DNA of 64,000 bases from NCBI GenBank assembly GCA_963843755.1, contig CAWJLS010000011.1, positions 1-64,000 on the forward strand, given 5' to 3'. Within the stretch, counting starts at the first letter, position 1. Every line of letters starts with the position of its first letter. This document shows positions 1 through 6,591 of this stretch, piece by piece. The translations under genes and the position numbers were made by a program. Origin of the DNA: CAWJLS01 sp963843755 (GTDB lineage: Bacteria; Acidobacteriota; Thermoanaerobaculia; Multivoradales; DATKCC01). The notes under the pieces are model-generated. The model was given only the letters and a program-made list of their open reading frames with translations. It ran no database searches and was not told the origin of the DNA.

Positions 1-368
1 CGGGCGTCGAGGACCGCCGTAGACAAGACCACCCCGCTGACCTTCTCTCCCGCTCCCACCCTTGGGGTGGGCGAGGGGCGCTGACCCACAAGTTCGCACC
101 CCAAATCCCTCTTCCTGCCCCTCATCTCCTACCTCCTCGTGACGCGCGGAGCAGATGATGGCAAGCGCCTCGGATGAGGAGCGGGCCGGGAGGCCCCGGT
201 GGAGGGCGTTGAGGAGCGCGCCCGCAGGAACTGTGGAGCAGCCGATGGGGCCCGGCGCGCTCCGAACCGAGCCGCGCGTTGATCCCCCAACCGTCCAGTT
301 CGCGCGGCGCCCCGGAGGCGGGGCCTCCCGGTCCGCTCCCGGCAAACCCTCCGGCGAAGGACGATCCC
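1..368. other. Intergenic region downstream of mutS2 carrying a dispersed repeat
   Basis: No convincing gene is present here. The open frames are GC-rich readings with no ribosome binding site or recognisable product. The main content is copy 1 of a 172-bp dispersed repeat, listed separately. Bases 1-120 may hold the end of a gene outside the window, but nothing recognisable was seen. The segment follows the stop codon of the minus-strand mutS2 gene. Confidence 0.6.
175..346 (-). repeat. 172-bp dispersed intergenic repeat, copy 1
   Basis: The reverse complement of this stretch aligns end to end with bases 12433-12604. Both copies are 172 bp. Shared blocks include a GGGAGGCCCCG...CTCCGGG motif at one end, a GCGCGAACT block, a CGGCTCGGTTCGGA block in the middle, and TCAACGCCCTCC followed by CCGGGGCCTCCC at the other end. 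The two ends are therefore inverted repeats of one another (GGGAGGCCCC / GGGGCCTCCC). Read in the direction of mutS2, the element begins about 20 bases after the stop codon, as the second copy does after hutI. It encodes nothing recognisable. A MITE-like or transcript-end element is possible. Confidence 0.75.
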
Positions 369-2846
369 TCAAGCCCCTCTCAGCGTCACGACCGTCGCCC
401 CGTCGCCGCCTTCGCTCGGCTTGCCGGGGCGCTGCGACCCGACGGCGGGGTGGCCGCGCAGGTGCTCGCGGACGGCCTTCTTGAGCCGGCCGGTGCCGTG
501 GCCGTGGACGATGCGGACCTCGGCGCGGGACGCGAGCAGCGCCTGGTCCAGGTAGTCGTCGATCTTCTGGAGCGCCTCTTCGACGCGCACGCCCAGAAGG
601 TGGAGCTCGGCCGGCGCCTCGGGTTCCGGCGGGGTCTCGACCGCCGCCCGCCGGCGCCGCCCCATGGCGGACGGCCGCTTGGGCGCCTTCTTCGGCGCCT
701 CCTCGGCCAGGGCGATCAGCTCGTCCTCGCCGCAGCGGAAGCTCTTGCCGCGGACGTTGACCTCCGCCTTGCCCCGGTCGAGGCTCTGGAGCTCCCCCTC
801 CCAGCCGAAGCTCTTGTGGCGCACCCGGCCGCCCACCCGCAGCTCGCCGGCGCTCTCGGGCTCGGCCTCCGGGTACTCCGGCGCCTCGTCGAACACCCGC
901 TCGGTCGCCTCGGACGCGAGGCCCTTCTTGCGCCCCGCCTCCACCTCCTCGACGATCCGCTCGACCTCGTCCCGGAACTTGCGCCGGGTCTCGGTCCGGA
1001 AGCGCTCGAGCTCGGCCTTCATCGTCTTGGCCAGGCCTTTTCGCTCGGCGAGGAGGTTGGCGTGCTCTTCCTCCAGCTCGTGGCGCTCGGCTTCGAGCCG
1101 CGACAGCTCCCGGTCGGTGCGGTCCTTGGCGTCCGCCAGCTCGCGGCGGACCCGTTCGACCTCGCCGATCATCTCGCGCAGCTTCAGGTGCTCGGTGCCC
1201 AGGCGCGCCTCCGCCCGGTCGAGCCAGGCCGGCGGCAGGCCGAGCCGCCGGGCCAGGGCCAGCGCCTCGCTCGCCCCCGGCGGGCCGGGCAGCAGGCGGT
1301 AGGTAGGTTGCCCCGTGGCGCCGGAGAACTCCATCGCCGCGCAGCCGGCACCGTCCATCTCGAGCGCGGCGGCGGCGAGCTGGGTCAGGTGGGTGGTGAT
1401 GATGCCGAGGGCGCGGCGCTCGAGCAGCCCTTCGAGGAGCGAGACGGCGAGCGCCGAGCCCTCCTCCGGGTCGGTGCCCGAGCCGAGCTCGTCGAGCAGG
1501 ATGAGGGCGTCCGGGCCGGCCGCCTCCCAGGCCTCCTTGAGGCGCAGCAGCCGGCCGCTGAAGGTCGACTGCTCGGCCAGCAGATCCTGGTCGTCCCCGA
1601 CCGTCGCCACCAGCGCGCCGAGCCGGGGCAGCCGGGTGCCCACCTCGGCCGGCACCGGCAGGCCGCACTGGTTGGCCAGCGCCAGCAGCCCGGCGGTCTT
1701 GAGCGCCACCGTCTTGCCGCCGGCGTTCGGGCCCGTGACCACCAGGCAGCGCTCGTCGGGGGTCAGCTCGAGGTCGAGCGGCGTGACCTCGCCCTGGTGG
1801 CCGGGGTGGCCGAGGGCGGCCTCGCGCAGCTCGGTCAGCTCCGGGGTGAGCAGCGGATGGCGGGCGCCGCGCAGCACCAGGGTGCCCGCCGGCGCCAGCT
1901 CGGCCAGCCGGCCGCCGGAGCGCGCGGCGAAGTGCACCGCCGCCTGGGCCGTGTCGAGGGTGCCGACCAGCTCGGCGTGGGCGGCGACCGCGTCGAGCGC
2001 GTCGCGCACCGCCCGCGCGAGCTCGGCGACGATCCGGCGCCGCTCGTCGTCCTCGTCCTCGAACGCCTGCTGGAGCGTGTTGTTCTCCTCGACCGCGGCC
2101 AGCGGCTCGAAGTAGAAGCTCTTGCCGCTGCCCGAGCGCCCGTGGGTCAGGCCCTGGACCCGGCCGCGGGAGCCGGCCTGGAGGACCAGCACCAGCCGGC
2201 CGCCGCGCATGGGCACGGTCTCCTCCGACAGGGCGTCGCGGTGCTCCTCGACGTAGGAGGAGAGCTGGCCGTAGAGCCGGTCCCGGGTCGAGCGGATGCG
2301 CCGCCGGACCTCCGCCAGGCGCGGGCTCGCGTCCTCCCGCACGTCGCCCCGGCGGTCGAGGGTGCGCTCGATCTTGCGCAGCAGCTCCGCGACGTCCGGC
2401 AGGGCCGCCGCGGCCGCGCCGAGCACTTCGCACGCCGGGCTCCCGGCCTCGGTGCCTCCGGTCTCGCCGGCCTCGTGGATGCGCCGGGCGGCCGAACGGG
2501 CGCTCTTGAGCAGGTCGCCGACCCGCACCACGTCGCGGCCGGAGATCTCGGCGTGGGGGGCGCTCAGGCGCTCGAGCAGGTCCTCGACGGAGAAGTCGAG
2601 CGCACCGATCAGCGGTCCGCCCTGGAGCAGCAGGGTGCACTCCTCGACCCGGCGCCGCTGGGCGATCAACGCCGCCTCGTCGGTGAACGGCGAAAGGCCC
2701 AGGACGCGCGTCCGTCCCAGGTCGGTGGCCGCCAGCTCCGCCACCAGGGCGAGCAGGCTGTCGAGCTCCAGCGCCCGGCGCGAGGCGGCCGAGCAGACGG
2801 GCGCCACGGCGGCGCTCCCGGCGCCGGATCGTTCGGGTCGGCTCAT
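369..2846 (-). CDS. mutS2: Endonuclease MutS2
   Basis: MutS2 is a MutS-related ATPase that binds branched DNA and collided ribosomes. It lacks the mismatch-recognition domain of MutS and carries a C-terminal Smr nuclease domain. The 825-residue product shows the MutS-type helical core, a Walker A loop GPNAGGKT at residues 372-379, and a Walker B/D-loop segment containing LLDELGSGTDPEEG. A long charged coiled coil follows, and then a C-terminal Smr domain with LHLLG and VHGHGTGRLK motifs (about residues 745-825). The ATG at 2846 was chosen over an upstream in-frame codon because homology begins soon after it and the extra residues overlap the rpsU terminator region. That terminator suggests independent transcription. 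Family membership is secure; the in vivo role is known only from relatives. Confidence 0.96.
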   Translation of the reverse strand: MSRPERSGAGSAAVAPVCSAASRRALELDSLLALVAELAATDLGRTRVLGLSPFTDEAALIAQRRRVEECTLLLQGGPLIGALDFSVEDLLERLSAPHAEISGRDVVRVGDLLKSARSAARRIHEAGETGGTEAGSPACEVLGAAAAALPDVAELLRKIERTLDRRGDVREDASPRLAEVRRRIRSTRDRLYGQLSSYVEEHRDALSEETVPMRGGRLVLVLQAGSRGRVQGLTHGRSGSGKSFYFEPLAAVEENNTLQQAFEDEDDERRRIVAELARAVRDALDAVAAHAELVGTLDTAQAAVHFAARSGGRLAELAPAGTLVLRGARHPLLTPELTELREAALGHPGHQGEVTPLDLELTPDERCLVVTGPNAGGKTVALKTAGLLALANQCGLPVPAEVGTRLPRLGALVATVGDDQDLLAEQSTFSGRLLRLKEAWEAAGPDALILLDELGSGTDPEEGSALAVSLLEGLLERRALGIITTHLTQLAAAALEMDGAGCAAMEFSGATGQPTYRLLPGPPGASEALALARRLGLPPAWLDRAEARLGTEHLKLREMIGEVERVRRELADAKDRTDRELSRLEAERHELEEEHANLLAERKGLAKTMKAELERFRTETRRKFRDEVERIVEEVEAGRKKGLASEATERVFDEAPEYPEAEPESAGELRVGGRVRHKSFGWEGELQSLDRGKAEVNVRGKSFRCGEDELIALAEEAPKKAPKRPSAMGRRRRAAVETPPEPEAPAELHLLGVRVEEALQKIDDYLDQALLASRAEVRIVHGHGTGRLKKAVREHLRGHPAVGSQRPGKPSEGGDGATVVTLRGA

Positions 2847-2900
2847 CGTACGGTCCACGTCATCAACGGGGTCGACAGGAGGCGGAGGGTGGTGAAAACA

Positions 2901-2930
2901 AAAAACGGGAGCGGCCGTGGCCACTCCCGC
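2901..2930 (-). terminator. Rho-independent terminator after rpsU
   Basis: Read on the minus strand, a 10-bp stem (CGGGAGTGGC / GCCGCTCCCG, one G-U pair) with a short loop is followed by TTTTTTG. It lies about 30 bases after the rpsU stop and before the mutS2 start, so it should separate the two genes. Confidence 0.85.
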
Positions 2931-2957
2931 TTCTCGGTATTGCGAAGTCCTGGCGCT

Positions 2958-3167
2958 CTACGCGAGGCCAGCCCGCCGCTCTTCGGAGAGCTTGCGGAGC
3001 ATCTTCTTGCGCGCCTGCATGGCCTTGCGCTTGCGCTTGACCGAGGGCTTCTCGTAATGCTGGCGCTTCTTGAGCTCCGTCAGCACGCCAGCCTTCTCGA
3101 CCTTGCGCTTGAAGCGGCGCAGGGCACTCTCGAAGCTCTCGTCGTCTCGGACTGAAACTGCCGGCAT
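2958..3167 (-). CDS. rpsU: 30S ribosomal protein bS21
   Basis: Small basic ribosomal protein of the 30S subunit, located near the anti-Shine-Dalgarno end of 16S rRNA and needed for initiation on many mRNAs. The 69-residue product has the family's acidic/aromatic start (ESFESALRRFKRK) followed by a strongly basic tail with KPSVKRKRK. The ATG at 3167 is preceded by GAGAGGTGA, a near-perfect ribosome binding site, so it is preferred over the in-frame codon 15 residues upstream. A terminator follows directly. Bacteroidota and some other groups use bS21 in regulating initiation, but nothing here tests that. Confidence 0.95.
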   Translation of the reverse strand: MPAVSVRDDESFESALRRFKRKVEKAGVLTELKKRQHYEKPSVKRKRKAMQARKKMLRKLSEERRAGLA

Positions 3168-3277
3168 GAACCTAATCACCTCTCTCTCGGTTCGATTTCT
3201 TCGGCGCCGCACCGGGACCGGCGGACGGTCGGGTGTGGTGCGCCGGGAGGACCACCCCGGGGAGGGGGCACACCGGT

Positions 3278-3315
3278 CCTCACCCCGGCATTGTCTCTCG
3301 ACTGCCGGGGTGAGG
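3278..3315. repeat. Perfect 13-bp inverted repeat after the BamE-like lipoprotein gene
   Basis: CCTCACCCCGGCA and its exact complement flank a 12-base loop. The structure starts 20 bases after the stop at 3335 of the minus-strand lipoprotein gene. No T-tract follows on that strand, so it is either a factor-dependent terminator or a 3'-end stabilising hairpin. Confidence 0.55.
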
Positions 3316-3334
3316 TCAAGCCGGCGCTCACGGC

Positions 3335-4177
3335 TCAGCCTTGCGGGGCCTCCGCCTGATCCTTGTCCTTCGCCTTGATGAAGTTGAAGTCGGTCCGGTA
3401 GACGTCGTAGTCATCCCCCTTCTTGTTCTTGCGGAGGAAGACGGCCGCGGCGTTGCCCTGATCGTCCTTCGGGTAGTACCAGGCTTTCAGCCCCTTCTCG
3501 GGATAGTCGCGGATGCTGTTGCGGTTGGGGGTGCCGAGCACTGCCTTGACCTGCTCGCTGGTCATCCCCTTCTTGACCTGGGCGAAGCGCTCTTCGTCCA
3601 TGTAGCGCAGCGCCTCGGCCTCTTTCTTGGCCTCCAACGCCGCCTGGTTGTCCGGCGCGAAGGAGAGGATGTCGTCGTAGATCTGGATCGCCCGGCTGTA
3701 CTCACCGCCGCCGGTGATGTACTCCTTGGCGAGGACGATGTCCTCGGACGCCTTCAGGTCGAAGGCCGCCTTGGTCTCGGCGCTGATCGGCTCGCCCTCG
3801 ACCGGCGGATCGTCGTTGATGTAGGTCACCAGGTTGCCGTTGAGCGTTTCAGCCTTCGTCGTGATGTCGGCGTCCTTCTGGTCGATCTGTGCCTGTAGCG
3901 CGTCCGGATCGACCTCTTCGCCCTCTGCCAGCTCACCGGCCTTGGCGCGGGCGAGCTGAGCCCTCATGTCGGCCAGATCCTGGCGCTCCTGATCCAGCGA
4001 AGCCTTCTCGTCGCGCAGCTCGGCCAGGCGCGCCTGGCGCTGAGCCAACGCCTCGTCCTCGTCGTTGCCCTTGCTGCATGCGCTGACCGACCCGAGGACG
4101 GCGACCGCGCCCAGGATCAGAAGGACCGAAAGGGTCGTACGAAGGGAGGCGATCGACGTGCGGGTTCTGCGGTTCAT
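3335..4177 (-). CDS. Lipoprotein with coiled coil, TPR-like region and BamE/SmpA-like C-terminal domain
   Basis: The 280-residue product begins with a lipoprotein signal (hydrophobic segment ending in a GSVSAC lipobox near residue 34). An acidic coiled coil of Gln/Leu/Asp/Lys residues follows (about 40-100). Next comes a helical segment resembling one or two TPRs around AIQIYDDILSFAPDNQAALE. The C-terminal part reads VKKGMTSEQVKAVLGTPN and then a WYYPK strand, matching the SmpA/OmlA (BamE) fold pattern of Gly-Met-Thr, Val, Leu-Gly-Pro and an aromatic strand. BamE proteins belong to the outer-membrane beta-barrel assembly machine. Here only the fold is supported and a Bam role is inference. 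The ATG at 4177 follows a CGGAGGAC ribosome binding site. Confidence 0.7.
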   Translation of the reverse strand: MNRRTRTSIASLRTTLSVLLILGAVAVLGSVSACSKGNDEDEALAQRQARLAELRDEKASLDQERQDLADMRAQLARAKAGELAEGEEVDPDALQAQIDQKDADITTKAETLNGNLVTYINDDPPVEGEPISAETKAAFDLKASEDIVLAKEYITGGGEYSRAIQIYDDILSFAPDNQAALEAKKEAEALRYMDEERFAQVKKGMTSEQVKAVLGTPNRNSIRDYPEKGLKAWYYPKDDQGNAAAVFLRKNKKGDDYDVYRTDFNFIKAKDKDQAEAPQG

Positions 4178-4243
4178 GCGTTGTCCTCCGTTGCTGAGAC
4201 AGTTCACGTCGCGGGACCCGGGCTCTGCGCCGCGGGCGCCCCA

Positions 4244-4249
4244 AGTCTA
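4244..4249 (-). promoter_or_regulatory. Candidate -10 element for the BamE-like lipoprotein gene
   Basis: TAGACT on the minus strand lies 66 bases upstream of the ATG at 4177. No convincing -35 box was found. The same hexamer recurs as the -10 of other genes in this window. Confidence 0.35.
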
Positions 4250-4449
4250 CACGCCCGCACCGAGGTCCACGCCACCCGCCTCGACGGGCCCGGCTTCGCC
4301 GCGCCCTCCGGCGGGGCCCCGAACCGGGCCTCTCCGGCGGCACCACCCGGGCCCCCGGCCGAGCGCCGGAACCGCCCTCTGGGCGTCCGCGGGAGGGTCG
4401 AACGAGGATAAACCCCGTTCGTTCAAGGGATTTCCGCGCGCCGGTCAGC

Positions 4450-4479
4450 TTGACAGGGTGCCCAACAGACTAAAATAAT
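4450..4479 (+). promoter_or_regulatory. Sigma-70-like promoter of the GAF/acidic protein gene
   Basis: A perfect TTGACA (4450-4455) is followed by TAAAATAAT. Reading AATAAT as the -10 gives an 18-base spacer; reading TAAAAT gives 15. It stands out as an AT-rich island in GC-rich sequence, about 50 bases before the start codon at 4532. Confidence 0.65.
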
Positions 4480-4531
4480 CGGTGCTCTTTGGAGAAGGTC
4501 CCATCGGCAGTTCCTGACGGAGGTTTCGATC

Positions 4532-6541
4532 ATGGCCCTGGGGGAGAAGATCCGACAACTGGACGAACAGGTGGCCGCCGCGGTCCGGCGGGCCCTGGAC
4601 GACGTACGAGACGAGCTCAAGACCGGGCTCGAACAGGCGGTCGACGACCTTCGCGGCCGGCTGTCCGAAGTCTCTCCGCATCTTCCCGAGTCCTTCTTCA
4701 CGGAGGACACCCTGCGCCAGCTTGCCGAGGAGACCGCACCGCGGTCCGAGGCGGCGGCCGCCGAGGCCAAGGCCCAGGGGCGCGCGGCCGCGTTCGGCGA
4801 CCTGCGCGAGGCCCTGGCGGAGATCGACCGCGCCCGCGGTCAGAACGCGATCCTCGGTGCCCTGGTGGTCGAGTCCGCACGCTTCGCCGACCGCACGGCG
4901 GTCCTCCTGCTGCGTCCCGAAGGCCTGGTCGGCTGGGCCGCCCGGGGTTTCGAAGCGGACGACGCCATCCGGTCCGCCTCCCTGCCGGCGTTGGCCGAGG
5001 GCTGGAAGGATCTGGTCCAGGCCGAGAGCCCGACCCTCCCCCTGCCGCCTTTCCGCTGCGCCCGGCTCGTCTCCCAGCTCGACAGCCCGCTGCCCAAGGC
5101 CGCCGTGATCATCCCGCTGGTCCTGCGCGACCGGGTCTCGGCCGTGGTCTACGCCGACCGCACCGCCGCGGCCGACGACGGCGGCAAGCTCGAGGTCGAA
5201 GCGCTCCAGGCCCTGACCTACACCACCGCCCTCGCCCTCGAGACCCTCGGCTTCCGCGAGCGGGAGGCGACCAGCACCCTGGCGGCGGCGCTCCTCGCGC
5301 CCGCGCCGAAGGAGCCGGAGGCCGACGACGCCGACCAGGCTGAGCCCGGCGTCGCCGAGGAGGCGCCCGCGGGCGATGAAGAGGAACCAGCAGCCTACGA
5401 GGCAGCGCCTGCGGCCGACGAAGAAGCGCCTGCGGCCTACGAGGAAGATCTCGCGGCCGACGAAGAAGACTCCGCGACGTACCAAGACGCCTCGGCCGAG
5501 CTGCCCGACGTGGAGACCGCCGGCTCCGCCATCGGCTTCGAGCCGGTGAGCCTCGAGACCGACGACGAGCCGGAGGCGGCGCCCGGGACCTCCACGGCCG
5601 AGTCCGAGGTCGACGACGGCTGGTCGACCGAGCCCTCGCCTGTCGAGACGCTCGACGAGCTCGACGAGGTCGAGGAGCTGCCGGTCGAGACGATCGAAGA
5701 GCTCGAGCTGGACGACATCGCGACCGCATCGGCCCCGGACGAGCGCTTGGCATCCGTCGACGAGGTGGAGGTGATCGGGGAGGAGGCGGAGCTCGAGCTG
5801 GACGACTCCGGCTTCGACGACATGCCGCCGCTCGAGGACGTCTCTGCCGGCGAGCCGGCGCCGAGCTTCGACGAGCCCGAGGAGGCCGGGGAGCTCGAGC
5901 TCGACCTGGACGAGGAATCGGCCCTGATCGACCAGGAGGCGGGTGCGCCGGCGGAGGACGAAGAGGACGCGAGCAGCCAGGTGGCGACCCGGTCGATCCC
6001 GTGGCAGACGGGCCAGGTGGCCACGCCCGAGCCGCCCGCGGCGCCTGAGCTGACCCCCGAGCCGCCGCCGGAGCCGCCCCCGACGGTCGCGCACGACGAG
6101 GGACTCGGCATGGAGTCTCACGCCGCGGAAGCCGCCGAGCCCGCGGGGGAACCCGAGGAGCCGGAGGACGAAGGCTCCGCGGCCGGCCAGCCGGCGGCCG
6201 GCGGGCCGGTGGAGCCTCCTTCGGACGTCCAGGGACCGGGCTGGGCGTTCTCCGAGAAACCGGCCCCGGCCGCCCAAGAATCCGGCGACGACGCGGCCCA
6301 TGACGAGGCCCGGCGCCTGGCACGCCTGCTGGTGAGCGAGATCCAGCTCTACAACCAGGAGGAGGTCGCCGAAGGGCGGCGCAACAACGACATCTACGAG
6401 CGGCTCAAGGACGACATCGACCGCTCGCGGCAACTTTACGAAGAGCGGGTCGACCCGGGCATCCGGGAGTCGACCGATTACTTCTACCAGGAGCTGGTCC
6501 GCCAGCTCGGCGCCGGGGACTCGAAAAGCCTGGGCATCTGA
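4532..6541 (+). CDS. GAF-like protein with long acidic linker and conserved C-terminal helical tail
   Basis: The function is unknown. The 669-residue product has three parts. The N-terminus (1-90) is an amphipathic helical segment. A GAF-like sensory domain follows (about 95-245), with the hydrophobic strands typical of the fold (AVLLLRPEGLVGWAARGF, AAVIIPLVLRDRVSAVVYADR). A roughly 330-residue Glu/Asp/Ala/Pro-rich linker contains near-repeats of A-A-Y-E and A-A-D-E-E units at 5350-5490. A compact charged helical tail (about 590-660) contains LLVSEIQLYN, RRNNDIYERLKDDIDRSR and TDYFYQEL. Tails of this kind recur, as far as I recall, on other acidobacterial proteins. No catalytic output domain is visible, so it may be a scaffold or sensor adaptor. 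The start follows GGAGG and a strong promoter. Confidence 0.6.
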   Translation: MALGEKIRQLDEQVAAAVRRALDDVRDELKTGLEQAVDDLRGRLSEVSPHLPESFFTEDTLRQLAEETAPRSEAAAAEAKAQGRAAAFGDLREALAEIDRARGQNAILGALVVESARFADRTAVLLLRPEGLVGWAARGFEADDAIRSASLPALAEGWKDLVQAESPTLPLPPFRCARLVSQLDSPLPKAAVIIPLVLRDRVSAVVYADRTAAADDGGKLEVEALQALTYTTALALETLGFREREATSTLAAALLAPAPKEPEADDADQAEPGVAEEAPAGDEEEPAAYEAAPAADEEAPAAYEEDLAADEEDSATYQDASAELPDVETAGSAIGFEPVSLETDDEPEAAPGTSTAESEVDDGWSTEPSPVETLDELDEVEELPVETIEELELDDIATASAPDERLASVDEVEVIGEEAELELDDSGFDDMPPLEDVSAGEPAPSFDEPEEAGELELDLDEESALIDQEAGAPAEDEEDASSQVATRSIPWQTGQVATPEPPAAPELTPEPPPEPPPTVAHDEGLGMESHAAEAAEPAGEPEEPEDEGSAAGQPAAGGPVEPPSDVQGPGWAFSEKPAPAAQESGDDAAHDEARRLARLLVSEIQLYNQEEVAEGRRNNDIYERLKDDIDRSRQLYEERVDPGIRESTDYFYQELVRQLGAGDSKSLGI

Positions 6542-6591
6542 GCGAGGACGGGCCGGCTGAGCGTTGGCTCAGAGGAGGAGCCGGCCACGCA

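Larger units (their letters stand above)
4178..4531. other. Divergent intergenic promoter region
   Basis: This 354-base gap separates two divergent genes. It holds a good sigma-70-like promoter for the plus-strand gene (4450-4479) and a TAGACT hexamer on the minus strand (4244-4249) about 66 bases before the lipoprotein start. The rest is GC-rich with no gene recognised. Confidence 0.6.

Noticed and set aside
279..3155. Long plus-strand open frame opposite mutS2
   Set aside because: It mirrors codon bias of the minus-strand genes in GC-rich DNA, is rich in Arg/Ala/Gly/Leu with no domain, and has no ribosome binding site.
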